This document shows, piece after piece, positions 45,848 through 54,150 of a DNA stretch of 64,000 nt (positions are counted from its first letter, which is position 1; every line of letters begins with the position of its first letter). A program made the translations under genes and the position numbers. The DNA lies in assembly GCA_038746605.1 (NCBI GenBank), contig JBCDKM010000006.1, positions 1 through 64,000 on the forward strand, written 5' to 3'. The stretch is from Rubricoccus sp038746605. GTDB lineage: Bacteria > Bacteroidota > Rhodothermia > Rhodothermales > Rubricoccaceae. The notes beneath the pieces are model-generated. The model made no database searches and had not been told where the DNA came from. It saw only the letters and a list, made by a program, of their open reading frames with translations.

Positions 45848-46170
45848 CGGGGGAGAGGGTTCGTTTGGGAACGAGGGGAGAGGTTCGGGACCGCCTCGTG
45901 GGGCGTTCTGACCGGGTTGGCCGGATATCACTCGTACCTGCTGTTCCTAAGCAAACCAGTGACCACTTCGCGATGATGCGGTGCGATGTCACGAAGAGAT
46001 ACCAGCCCGTGACGTGGTCCTCTCTGCACTGCTCAGGCTCTCTCTCTCCTGCGACAACGGTGGGTGTGTTCGAAACGCGGGTGGGGAAGCAACGACACGC
46101 GTCCGGCCTTCGAGCTATGACGCACCCCCAGCGGGCTGCCACGAACCAGTTGGCGAACGCCGACACATCC
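45848..46170. other. Gap between the two pilin-like genes
   Basis: No gene is supported. It contains a promoter candidate for copy 1 (45925-45954) and ends at the tandem hairpins that follow copy 2, so the two paralogues are probably transcribed separately. Confidence 0.4.
45925..45954 (-). promoter_or_regulatory. sigma70-like promoter of pilin-like copy 1
   Basis: On the minus strand TTGCTT (45954-45949), 18 bases, TGATAT (45930-45925). The predicted start site would leave a leader of about 70 bases before ATG 45847. Confidence 0.4.
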
Positions 46171-46232
46171 AGATAAACAGAGAGCGCCCCCACCAGCGAA
46201 CCGGTGGGGGCGCACGTGACCTCGTGAGGTCA
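46171..46232 (-). terminator. Tandem hairpins after pilin-like copy 2
   Basis: GTGACCTC/GAGGTCAC (46215-46232) is followed on the minus strand by an 11-bp GC stem GCGCCCCCACC/GGTGGGGGCGC (46184-46213) and then TCTCTGTTTAT. The second hairpin with its T-rich tail should terminate transcription; the first may protect the mRNA 3' end. Confidence 0.8.
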
Positions 46233-46249
46233 CAGTAGACAGACGACCC

Positions 46250-46666
46250 TTAGCAGGTGGTCGGGGCCGTGCCCGCAACCTGAGTCGAGATGTCGTCGGC
46301 GTCGAAGCCACAGATGAGCACATAGACCGCGTCCCCGTTGGGGTTCGTCGCCGTGATCATGGTGCCGTTGGTGATGTCGCCGAGGTCGTACACGCCATTC
46401 GGGTTGGCGTAGTCACCGTTGGCGTCCTCGTCATAGCCGAGGTTGTCCGCGAAGTCCGGCGTGGCGAGGGTGCCACCGTTGCCACCGAAGGCGGCGGGCT
46501 TGAGGGCCCAGGCCTGGACGTCGGACGCGATGCGGACACCGTCGTTGACGCGAGCGTCTTCGTTGGCCTTCTCCTGGTTCTCGGAGAATGCCTGGATACC
46601 GACGACGACCGCGAGGCCGACGATCACGATGCCGAGGACGAGGAGGAGAAGCTGCTGCTGACCCAT
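46250..46666 (-). CDS. Non-canonical pilin-like subunit (MGQQQ type), copy 2
   Basis: A protein of 138 residues, the same length as copy 1. It starts MGQQQLLLLVLGIVIVGLAVVVGIQAFSENQEKANEDARVNDGVRIASDVQAWALKP, followed by a head domain rich in Asn, Asp and Gly ('YDEDANGDYANPNGVYDLGD') with two Cys near the C-terminus (ICGFDADD...TTC). There is no canonical prepilin leader; the only Gly that could be a -1 residue is Gly2, which would leave a two-residue leader and no Glu5. A strong terminator and a structured 5' region suggest high, separately controlled expression, as expected for a major subunit (inference). I have a general recollection of MGQQQLLL-type hypothetical proteins in related phyla but cannot verify it. 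Confidence 0.78.
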   Translation of the reverse strand: MGQQQLLLLVLGIVIVGLAVVVGIQAFSENQEKANEDARVNDGVRIASDVQAWALKPAAFGGNGGTLATPDFADNLGYDEDANGDYANPNGVYDLGDITNGTMITATNPNGDAVYVLICGFDADDISTQVAGTAPTTC

Positions 46667-47064
46667 GGTATTGGATGTGGGTTGGTGTGTTGGGGCGGGG
46701 GCCCCAGGGGTGTGGAGTGCCCCCGCTCAAGGGGGGCCCGGTTGTGAACAGCCGGGCCGCCGTGGGGTGGCGTCCCGTTCGTGATGGCCTCTGATGCCAG
46801 CGCTGTGCCGCTCGGGGGGTCTCCCGGTGCCACCCCTGTTCACCCCCGCCGAAATGGTGCGATTTCGAGCGCCTGAGCGGTATTCGATCCCTTTGCAGGT
46901 CGTATCGCCTCGTTCCGCTCCTCTCGCGGAGGGTCAGAACTCACCGTCAACCGCGTTTCGATTCGGAACGCTGGGTAGTGTCTCCTCCCCCATCGCGCGG
47001 CCATCGGAGCGAAACAAAAGCCCCTCGTCTGCCGTGGGCAGCACCTCTCGCCCCCTCCCCTGCT
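46667..47064. other. Structured leader region of pilin-like copy 2
   Basis: On the minus strand two GC-rich hairpins lie upstream of the start codon: GGCCCGG/CCGGGCC (46735-46758) and GCGGGGGC/GCCCCCGC (46695-46726). They may stabilise the mRNA or control its translation. The rest is upstream region for the divergent DUF4342 gene; no gene is seen. Confidence 0.45.
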
Positions 47065-47529
47065 ATGAGCTCTCGCCCCTCCCTCAAAGACGTTCAAGAA
47101 GAGGCCTCCCGCCTCGCCGATACCGCCAAGGACCGCGCCGCCGACGCCGTCGAGGAGATCAAGGTGGCCTCTAACCAACTCGTGGACAAGGTGCGCGAGT
47201 TGATCGAAGAAGGCAACGTGCGCCGCATCTCCATCCGAAAGGGTGATAAGACGCTCTTCGAGATTCCCCTCACCGTCGGGGCCGGGTTCGGAGCCGCCGC
47301 CATCCTGCTCAACCCGATGCTCGCCGCCGTCGGTGCCGCTGCCGCCCTCGTGGCAGACTTCACGCTGGAAGTGGAGCGCGACCCCGAGGCCGTCGCGGAA
47401 CTCGCGGCCGAGCGCGCCGCTGAAGACGCCGACGAGCACGTCGCGAACGTGAACGACCCGGAGCCCTCTGCCAGCGACGACGACACCGGCGCGGAGAAAA
47501 CCATGGGCCGTTCGTCCGACGACGCGTGA
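47065..47529 (+). CDS. DUF4342-like protein
   Basis: A protein of 154 residues from ATG 47065 (MSSRPSLKDVQEEASRLADTAKDRAADAVEEIKVASNQLVDKVRELIEEGNVRRISIRKGDKTLFEIPLTVG...). An N-terminal amphipathic helix is followed by the DUF4342 core with a hydrophobic segment (GAGFGAAAILLNPMLAAVGAAAALVADFTLEV) and an acidic tail. The family's function is unknown. The upstream extension of the frame is not supported. It overlaps the next gene by 4 bases (GTGA). Confidence 0.8.
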   Translation: MSSRPSLKDVQEEASRLADTAKDRAADAVEEIKVASNQLVDKVRELIEEGNVRRISIRKGDKTLFEIPLTVGAGFGAAAILLNPMLAAVGAAAALVADFTLEVERDPEAVAELAAERAAEDADEHVANVNDPEPSASDDDTGAEKTMGRSSDDA

Positions 47530-48362
47530 GCCCCGCGAAGGACCCCGCCGCGCCGTTCCCCCCCATCGACCCGCCCGAGACGGACCTGACCGCCCGCCTC
47601 GGCGCCCTCGTGGAGCGATACGAGCGCCCGGCGTTCATCGGCGAAGACCCGATCTGCATCCCGCACGCCTTCGAGAGCCCGGCCGACCGCGAGGTCGCCG
47701 GGCTTTTCGCGGCGGTGCTCGCGTGGGGACGCCGCTCCGTCCTGCTCGCGAAGCTGGCGGAACTCATGGAGCGGATGGATCACGCGCCCGCCCGCTTCGT
47801 CCGCACCGCCACCGAGGCGGGCGTAGCCGACGCGCTGGAGGGCTTCAAGCACCGCACGTTCACCTCGGGCGATGCCGTCTCGTTGACACTGGCAGTGCAG
47901 GCCGCGATGGAGCGCCACGGGTCCCTCGGCGCGCTGTTCGCCTCGGGTCTGCGCGAGGACGTGCCGCACATCGGCCCGGCGATCCAGACCTTCTCAGACA
48001 CGCTGCTCACCATCGTGCCCGGCACACCGGTGCGGCTGCGGAAGCACCTCGCGAGACCCGGCACGGGCAGCGCCTGCAAGCGCCTCGCGATGTACGCCCG
48101 CTGGATGGTCCGCCCCGGACCGGTGGACCTCGGCGTCTGGGACGAGGTCCCGCGAGATAAGCTCTTGCTTCCTCTGGATGTGCACACTGGTCGCCAGGCC
48201 CGCCGCCTCGGCCTCCTGGACCGTCCGTACGACGACTGGCGCGCCGCGCTGGAACTCACCGCTGCCTGCCGCGCGATGGACCCGTCCGACCCCGCGCGCT
48301 TCGACTACGCGCTCTTCGGCCTCGGCGCATACGATGGCGCCCCGATCCCGGCGCGGGGGTAG
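47526..48362 (+). CDS. TIGR02757/DUF2400 family protein
   Basis: A protein of 278 residues with a GTG start overlapping the preceding stop. Characteristic family segments are present: 'DPICIPHAFESPADREVAGLFAAVLAWGRRSVLLAKLAELMERMD', 'KRLAMYARWMVRPGPVDLGVWDEVPRDKLLLPLDVHTGRQARRLGLL' and 'MDPSDPARFDYALFGLGA'. It is common in Bacteroidota; the HhH-like pattern with a D-x-H motif has suggested a nucleic-acid role, but no activity is established. Confidence 0.88.
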   Translation: MSPAKDPAAPFPPIDPPETDLTARLGALVERYERPAFIGEDPICIPHAFESPADREVAGLFAAVLAWGRRSVLLAKLAELMERMDHAPARFVRTATEAGVADALEGFKHRTFTSGDAVSLTLAVQAAMERHGSLGALFASGLREDVPHIGPAIQTFSDTLLTIVPGTPVRLRKHLARPGTGSACKRLAMYARWMVRPGPVDLGVWDEVPRDKLLLPLDVHTGRQARRLGLLDRPYDDWRAALELTAACRAMDPSDPARFDYALFGLGAYDGAPIPARG

Positions 48363-48365
48363 GTC

Positions 48366-48383
48366 CGCCTCGGCCCCGAGGCG
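48366..48383. repeat. CGCCTCGG/CCGAGGCG palindrome between convergent genes
   Basis: CGCCTCGG (48366-48373) and CCGAGGCG (48376-48383) lie in the 28-base space between two convergent stop codons, the position of a bidirectional terminator. No T-tract follows. Confidence 0.65.
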
Positions 48384-48390
48384 TGCACAG

Positions 48391-49947
48391 TCAGTCCACC
48401 TCTGCGAGCCAGCCGACGGGAAACACCTCCGGCCTCGCCTCGCCTGGGAGCGAGACCACCCCGTCATCCAGCGAGACGTACTGATCCGTCGCGCCCCGTT
48501 GCCGGACGAGGAGTTCCGCGCCGATTCCCTCCAGGCCCCAGCCTGCCTCGATCTCCCACGAGAGGGTGCCCGTCGCGCGGTCCCAACGGGTGCGGAGCGC
48601 GGGAATGCCCGTGCCGTAGACCCAGCGCTGGAAGAGCGCATCCAGATCGCGGCCGGACGCCTCTTCCAGTTCGGTCTGGAACGCCGCCGTCGAGAGCGGG
48701 CGGTCGTCGTATGCCGCGAGCGTCTGGCGGAGAGCACGGAAGAAGACCTCATCGCCCAGGGTGAGGCGAAGGGTATGGAGCACGGCGCCTCCCTTCTGGT
48801 ACGGTGTGGCGGTGAGTGCATCCGAGGGCTCTCGCAGGTTTGCGGGCACGAGGCGCCGCTTCGCGCTCCGGCCGTCAAGGAGCGACATTCCGACGAGCAA
48901 CTGCCGGTAGGCGACCATGCCATCGAGCCGACGATAGGTCTCGGCCGTGAGGTACGTTGCCGGGCCCTCGGCGAGCCAGAGATCGCGCCAGTCCGCCGGG
49001 ACCACGTCGTTGCCCCACCACTGGTGCACGGCCTCGTGGACGACGACCTCTTCTAGAATCGCGGGCTGGTCGTAGAGCCGGTCTTGGAAGAACGGCGCCG
49101 CCGCGTTCTCCATCCCGGCGTAGACGAGCGGCACCTGCACCGTCGCGAAGCGACCGTACGGAAGTGGGCCGAGAAACGCCGCGAGGGTGTCCAGAATAGC
49201 GGGCGTGCGCGAGAGGAAGGCCACGGCGGAGGAGTCGCGCGCGAGGGTGACGTGGCGGATGGGCACGGAGCCCGGCTGGTCCGTGAACGCAAAGTCCGCG
49301 ACGGCCCACGCGAGGGTGTACGTCGGGGAGTCCTCGCCCATCGTGAACCGTGCTCGGCGCGAGGTCTCGTCCACGGTCTCGTCCACGGGGGTACCGCTCG
49401 CGATGATCTCGTAGGTAGGCGGTACCTCCAGGAGCAAGTCGAGGCGGAGGGGGTCGCTCGGGTGATGGACCGCCGGAAGCCAGCCCGCCGTGCGCGTCGG
49501 CCACCCGTCGGTCCACGCGACCATGCCCGCCTCGGTGTCTTCGCGGTACACCCCGACCTCCGGTGTCCCGTGGTAGCGGATTTGAATCACGCTGCTATCG
49601 CCCTCGACTGGGATCCCCAGTTCAGCGCCACGCCGCTCCACCTCCACGAGCCTCGGCCCCACTCGCACTTCGCCTACCTCCATCTCTGCCGCGAGACCGA
49701 GCCGGAGGATGCCGAGCGTATCGGGATGAACCACGCGGAGCGTGGCCGTAGCAGAGACGCCGCCCACATCGGGACTGTAATAGAGAGAGGCTGTGATGGT
49801 CCGAACGTCCACGCCAGGCTGGGGCTCGGGCGTATCGGGCGCTTCCTCCACTCCGCCGCCGCGGCACGCAGCCAGGAGCACGAGCAGAACGAGCCACCCC
49901 GCCCGCCTCGCTCCCGAGGCGGGGAGACCTGGGAGACGGCCGGTCAT
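48391..49947 (-). CDS. M1-family metallopeptidase, lipoprotein
   Basis: A protein of 518 residues from ATG 49947, which overlaps the upstream DoxX-type stop. A lipobox LLAAC puts the lipidated Cys at 28. M1 hallmarks are present: the exopeptidase motif as AGMENAAAP (GMEN 278-281) and the zinc site HEAVHQWWG (304-312) with the third ligand Glu327 in LAEGPATYL. It is shorter than full aminopeptidase N because the C-terminal helical domain is mostly missing, as in other M1 lipoproteins of the phylum. Probable role: periplasmic or surface peptide degradation. Confidence 0.92.
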   Translation of the reverse strand: MTGRLPGLPASGARRAGWLVLLVLLAACRGGGVEEAPDTPEPQPGVDVRTITASLYYSPDVGGVSATATLRVVHPDTLGILRLGLAAEMEVGEVRVGPRLVEVERRGAELGIPVEGDSSVIQIRYHGTPEVGVYREDTEAGMVAWTDGWPTRTAGWLPAVHHPSDPLRLDLLLEVPPTYEIIASGTPVDETVDETSRRARFTMGEDSPTYTLAWAVADFAFTDQPGSVPIRHVTLARDSSAVAFLSRTPAILDTLAAFLGPLPYGRFATVQVPLVYAGMENAAAPFFQDRLYDQPAILEEVVVHEAVHQWWGNDVVPADWRDLWLAEGPATYLTAETYRRLDGMVAYRQLLVGMSLLDGRSAKRRLVPANLREPSDALTATPYQKGGAVLHTLRLTLGDEVFFRALRQTLAAYDDRPLSTAAFQTELEEASGRDLDALFQRWVYGTGIPALRTRWDRATGTLSWEIEAGWGLEGIGAELLVRQRGATDQYVSLDDGVVSLPGEARPEVFPVGWLAEVD

Positions 49948-50318
49948 CGTTCTCGGAGAGTCGTGGCCCAGACCCACAGCATGAGCAGCGGCTGGAGCGG
50001 GAGCCGCGCCCAGAGCGCCCACGCAGGCGCGAGATGCTCGAACCGCTCGGCAGCCATCGCCATGTAGACGTTGGCGGGGAAAACCGCCGCGAGCAGCGCC
50101 AGGAGGCCCCACCCCGCTGCGCGCCGCGTCCTCTTGAAGAGCAACCCGAGGCCACCGAGGATTTCGGCGACGCCGCTCAAGTAGACGAGCGCCTTCTTCT
50201 GCGGCAGCGCGGGTGGTACGATCTCCTCGAACGGCTCGGGCCGCACGAAGTGCATCACGCCCACACCGACGAACATCAGCGCTAGAGCACCGAGAGAGAG
50301 CGTCCGCCCCCGGCTCAC
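49944..50318 (-). CDS. DoxX-family membrane protein
   Basis: A protein of 124 residues with four hydrophobic segments ('TLSLGALALMFVGVGVMHFVRPEPFEEIVPP', 'KALVYLSGVAEILGGLGLLF', 'AAGWGLLALLAAVFPANVYMAM', 'RLPLQPLLMLWVWAT'). The start is GTG 50318, overlapping the fabI TGA (GTGA). The frame is open far upstream, but that is antisense-like to fabI. DoxX proteins are small quinol- or thiol-linked membrane proteins; the exact role is unknown. Confidence 0.85.
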   Translation of the reverse strand: MSRGRTLSLGALALMFVGVGVMHFVRPEPFEEIVPPALPQKKALVYLSGVAEILGGLGLLFKRTRRAAGWGLLALLAAVFPANVYMAMAAERFEHLAPAWALWARLPLQPLLMLWVWATTLRER

Positions 50319-51148
50319 GCCTCGTCGGAGCCCATCATCTCCCGCACGATCTCCTCCGAGATGCCCATCGCGCCGTAGCCGCCGTCGTGGAAGAGCGTCT
50401 GCATGGTGACCATGCGGGTGTAGTCGCTGAGGAGCGTGACGGTGTAGTCCGCGCACGAGGCCTGGTCCGCGTTGCCGAGCGGCGCCACCTTCTCCGCGAA
50501 GTCGAACAGGGCATCGAAGCCGGAAATGCCGCCGCCCGCCGTGGTCTTCGTGGGGCTCTGGCTGACCGCGTTGATGCGGATGCCGCGCTTGCCGAGGCGG
50601 TAGCCGAAGCTGCGCACGATGCTCTCCAGGAGCGCCTTCGCGTCGCCCATCTCCGAGTAAGTCGAGAAGGTCCGCTGCGCGCCGATGTAGCTCATCGCAA
50701 CGATAGAGCCACCGTCCGCGAGAGCCTCGCCGCGAAGCCCGGCGGCCACCATCCGGTGGAGGGAGATCGCCGAGATGTCGAGGGTCTTCTGATACCACTC
50801 GTACTTCAGCTCCTCGTACGCCTTCCCCTTCCGGACGTTGAGCCCCATCCCGATGGAGTGCACCACGAAGTCGATGGGACCGCTCGCGTGCTCGGTAGCC
50901 TGGGCGTAGAGGCCGTCCATGTCGTCGTCTCTGGTGGCGTCGGCGTAGACGATGGGGCTACCGCCGGTGGCCTCGGCCAGTTCGTCGAGGCGCCCGAAGC
51001 GGCGCGTGACGGGGGCGTTGGTCAGCACGAACCGGGCGCCCTCGCGGTGCGCCGCCTCGGCGACGGCCCAGGAGATGGAGTCGGGATCGAGCGCGCCGGA
51101 GATGATGCCCGTCTTGCCGCTGAGGAGGCCGTGGCCGGAGGTAGACAT
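50315..51148 (-). CDS. fabI: Enoyl-[acyl-carrier-protein] reductase (NADH)
   Basis: A protein of 277 residues from ATG 51148 (MSTSGHGLLSGKTGIISGALDPDSISWAVAEAAHREGARFVLTN). This is a divergent SDR with the FabI cofactor loop 'GALDPDSISWAVA', the pair SYIGAQRTFSTYSEMGDAK with Tyr-x6-Lys, and 'RINAVSQSPTKTTAGGGISGFDALFDFAEKVAPLGNADQASCA'. It catalyses the last reduction of each fatty-acid elongation cycle. Upstream extension to 51211 is possible but not family-like. Confidence 0.93.
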   Translation of the reverse strand: MSTSGHGLLSGKTGIISGALDPDSISWAVAEAAHREGARFVLTNAPVTRRFGRLDELAEATGGSPIVYADATRDDDMDGLYAQATEHASGPIDFVVHSIGMGLNVRKGKAYEELKYEWYQKTLDISAISLHRMVAAGLRGEALADGGSIVAMSYIGAQRTFSTYSEMGDAKALLESIVRSFGYRLGKRGIRINAVSQSPTKTTAGGGISGFDALFDFAEKVAPLGNADQASCADYTVTLLSDYTRMVTMQTLFHDGGYGAMGISEEIVREMMGSDEA

Positions 51149-51227
51149 GTCGCGAGGGGTCGGGTGGAGAGGGCCGAAAGGTACCGCCGGGCTTGGGAGA
51201 CTGGAAGCCATCCCATCCCAGGTGTGC

Positions 51228-51247
51228 CCGCCTCGGGACCGAGGCGG
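51228..51247. repeat. CCGCCTCGG/CCGAGGCGG palindrome upstream of fabI
   Basis: CCGCCTCGG (51228-51236) and CCGAGGCGG (51239-51247) form a near-perfect 20-base palindrome between the GNAT gene stop and the fabI start. It may separate the two units. Confidence 0.65.
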
Positions 51248-51291
51248 AGGACATCGCGAGCCTTCCCGCGCGTCCGGCGCCCCTCTGCTCC

Positions 51292-51756
51292 CTACAGCTT
51301 CGTCTCGAAGCGGAGGCGATAGTCGCGGTACGCGGCATTGTAGCCTGCGGCGGTCACGCGGAAGCCCTCGCGGAGGCCCATCACGGTCATCCCAGGATGC
51401 TTGTTAGGGAACGTGTCGTACGCGAAGCGGCGATACCCCATCGCGCGAGCCTCGTCCATGAGATGGTCGAGCAGCAGCTTCGCGATGCCGCGACGCCGGT
51501 GTTCTTCGAGCACACCGCCCTTCGCGCTGTAGAACGTGGCCTTCGTTTCGCCATACCCCACTTTGAACCCGATGGGCTCCTCATCGACCACTGCGAGGAG
51601 AAACGTGAGGTTGGTGCGGTCCAGCCGGAAGATGACGCGGTCGTCGCCGAAGACGGCGCGGTTGAGGGCCTGCACATCCGCATATCGCTCCATGCCGACG
51701 CGCTCGATGCGCACGTCGTCCAGGGCCGGAGAGAATTCCGGGACGTCGAGCTGCAT
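51292..51756 (-). CDS. GNAT-family N-acetyltransferase
   Basis: A protein of 154 residues with the acetyl-CoA binding motif 'GGVLEEHRRRGIAKLLLDHLMDEARAMGYRRFAYDTFPNKHPGMTVMGLREGFRV' (V-x-x-x-x-R-x-x-G-I/A, then the asparagine/aromatic C-terminal motif). The substrate cannot be told. Downstream of the helicase gene by 63 bases. Confidence 0.87.
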   Translation of the reverse strand: MQLDVPEFSPALDDVRIERVGMERYADVQALNRAVFGDDRVIFRLDRTNLTFLLAVVDEEPIGFKVGYGETKATFYSAKGGVLEEHRRRGIAKLLLDHLMDEARAMGYRRFAYDTFPNKHPGMTVMGLREGFRVTAAGYNAAYRDYRLRFETKL

Positions 51757-51819
51757 GGCCGTTCCCCCTGTATGAAGTGGAAATGAAGGGTAGGCCTGTT
51801 TAGCGTCCGATGCAAGCGC

Positions 51820-53925
51820 CTATTCCCCCAACCGGCGGGGCTCGTCGCCGGGCGGAAGCGCACGGTCCTCGGCGGGCTCTTCCACGAGGGCGACGGGCTC
51901 CAAGACGGTCTCCGGCAGATCCTCCAGAAAGCGCGAGGGCCGCGTGAGGTAGCCGCCTGTCCCGCGCCGCCATCGTGCAGCGGGGTAGCTCACCCAGAGC
52001 TGGCGCTCTGCCCGCGTCAGCGCGACGTAGAGCAGACGCCGCTCCTCGTCCAACTCTTCTTGGCTCTTGACCGCGTACTCGTTGGGCAGCACCCCGTCCA
52101 GCGCCTCGATGAGCAGCACGGTGTCGAACTCCAGCCCCTTCGCGGAGTGGATGGTGGAGAGCACGAGCGGCTTCTCATCACGGTACGAGCCCTCCACGTC
52201 CTCCTGGTGGAGGTCCACGGGGTCCAGCGCGAGGGCTTCGAGGAGCGCAGCGCGCGAGCCGTACCGGGCCGCGAGATCGGCGAGACCGTCGAGGTCGGCC
52301 TCGCGGGTCTTCCAGTCGTCGTAGACGCGTTCGAGGTGGGGGCGGTAGTAGTCGATCAACCGGGCGACCTGTGCGCCGAGGTCGCGGCCGTCGCGCAGGT
52401 CGGCGAGTAGCCCGGCGAGGTGGCGGACGCTCTGCGCGTAGCGCGCATCGTGCGGCGTCGCGAGGGTGTAGGGGTCGCCCTCGGCCTCGCGCTCCCTCTG
52501 GATGCCATCCAGCACCTTGCGCACGGTCTTCGGCCCGACGCCTTCTAAGAGCAACAGCGACCGGTTCCAGGCGACCGCATCGGCCGGGTTCTCCGCCACG
52601 CGGAGATGGGCCACGAGGTCCTTGACGTGCGCCGCCTCAGCCAGCTTCAGCCCGCCCACCTTGACGAACGGGATCTGGCGCCGCGTCAGCTCAGCCTCCA
52701 GCGCGTACGAGCACCAGCTCGCGCGGAAGAGGACGGCCTGCCGCGCGAGAGCTACGCCCGCCTCGCGGTTGCCGAGGACCACCTCGCAGACGAACCGCGT
52801 CTGCCAGTCCTCGTCCGGGCACGTCACGAGGCCGGGCACCTCGCCCTCTTGCTTCCGGGTGAATAGGCGCTTGTCGTACCTCTCCCTCGCGCCCGCGAGT
52901 ACGGCGTTCGCGACGTTTAGGATGGGCTGCGTCGAGCGATAGTTCTCCTCCAGCTTGAGCACGCGTGCGCCGGGGAATCGGTCGGGGAACGCGAGGATGT
53001 GCCCCACATCGGCGCCACGGAAGCGGTAAATGCTCTGCGCATCGTCGCCGACGGCGGTGACGTTGCCGTGGACGCTCGCGAGCTGCTCCACGAGCGCGGC
53101 CTGGACGTGGTTGACGTCCTGGTACTCGTCCACGAGGACGTGCTTCAGCCGCCCGGCGACCTGCTGGCGGACGGACTCGCGCGAGGTGAGCAACTGGAGC
53201 GCGAGACCGAGGAGGTCGTCGTAGTCCGCGAGGCCGTAGCGGCGCTTGGTGTCGCGGAAGGCGACCGCGAGGTCCGCGAGGGCGTCGGCGTGGCGGAGGT
53301 AGTGCGGATGGTCCTCTTCCAGCACCTCCTGCACGCTCAAGCCTCGGTTGGCCGCACTGGAAAAGATGCGCAGGATGGAGCGCTTCTTCGGGAATCGTTT
53401 CTGGCGCGAGTCCAAGCCGCGCTCGGTCCGCACGAGGTCGATCACGTCGGCCGCGTCGCTCTGGTCCAAGATGGTGAAGCCGCGCGGGACACCGATGGCC
53501 TCACCGTGGCGCCGTAGGATCTCGACGCAGAAGGCGTGGAACGTGCCGCCCCGGACGCGCTCGCACCGTCCATCCAGCAACTGAGAGGCGCGCTGGAGCA
53601 TCTCGCGCGAGGCCCGCCGCGTGAACGTCAGCAGCGCGATGCGGTCGGGCTCCACGCCGGTCTCCACGAGGTACGCCACGCGGTAGACGAGCGTCCGGGT
53701 TTTGCCCGTCCCCGCTCCCGCGACGATGAGCGTCGGCCCGCCGGGTGCTGTGGCGGCGGCGAGTTGCTGCGGGTTGAGTTCCGCCGCGTAGTCGATCTGG
53801 AGGCCCGGCTGGAGACGGCCCGCCTCGGGGCCGACGGCGGCGGAGTCGCGGCGGAGGATGAACTGGCGGGGCACGGGGCGAGAGGCAAGGTCCAGGAAGG
53901 TCGCGACGCGCCAGCGCTCCCGCAC
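51820..53925 (-). CDS. UvrD/PcrA-type ATP-dependent helicase
   Basis: A protein of 701 residues of superfamily 1A. In order: 'LNPQQLAAATAPGG' Q-motif, Walker A AGAGTGKT (70-77), 'LLTFTRRASREMLQR', 'GTFHAFC', 'HVLVDEYQDVNHVQ', 'GDDAQSIYRFRGAD', 'LEENYRSTQPILNVAN', 'STIHSAKGLEFDTVLLIEALDG', 'EERRLLYVALTRAERQLWVSYP'. This suggests DNA-repair or recombination unwinding. It is somewhat shorter than PcrA/UvrD (about 720-750). The first 45 residues are not conserved, so the start may lie nearer to residue 40. Confidence 0.92.
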   Translation of the reverse strand: MRERWRVATFLDLASRPVPRQFILRRDSAAVGPEAGRLQPGLQIDYAAELNPQQLAAATAPGGPTLIVAGAGTGKTRTLVYRVAYLVETGVEPDRIALLTFTRRASREMLQRASQLLDGRCERVRGGTFHAFCVEILRRHGEAIGVPRGFTILDQSDAADVIDLVRTERGLDSRQKRFPKKRSILRIFSSAANRGLSVQEVLEEDHPHYLRHADALADLAVAFRDTKRRYGLADYDDLLGLALQLLTSRESVRQQVAGRLKHVLVDEYQDVNHVQAALVEQLASVHGNVTAVGDDAQSIYRFRGADVGHILAFPDRFPGARVLKLEENYRSTQPILNVANAVLAGARERYDKRLFTRKQEGEVPGLVTCPDEDWQTRFVCEVVLGNREAGVALARQAVLFRASWCSYALEAELTRRQIPFVKVGGLKLAEAAHVKDLVAHLRVAENPADAVAWNRSLLLLEGVGPKTVRKVLDGIQREREAEGDPYTLATPHDARYAQSVRHLAGLLADLRDGRDLGAQVARLIDYYRPHLERVYDDWKTREADLDGLADLAARYGSRAALLEALALDPVDLHQEDVEGSYRDEKPLVLSTIHSAKGLEFDTVLLIEALDGVLPNEYAVKSQEELDEERRLLYVALTRAERQLWVSYPAARWRRGTGGYLTRPSRFLEDLPETVLEPVALVEEPAEDRALPPGDEPRRLGE

Positions 53926-54150
53926 CGTCCCCCACCGACCCCGCCCACGGCTTCCCCGAGGCGGACCGGACGAGGATCGCGCGAGGTCCTCCAGATGGCC
54001 CCTGGGCCGTCCGACGGGCGCACGCCGCCGGGCTATATTCTCCGTCTGTGCGGCCCGCCCGTGACTCCCTCATCGGGGCGCGAGGCCGCCCACTCTCTCC
54101 CGCACCCGCCGGACGCCTCGCTCCGGCCCCACGACCCCCGCGCTCGCCCC

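Noticed and set aside
53926..54150. parS search in the parAB promoter region and across the window
   Set aside because: No copy close to the canonical GTTTCACGTGAAAC was found by eye; CACGTG hexamers elsewhere lack the flanks.
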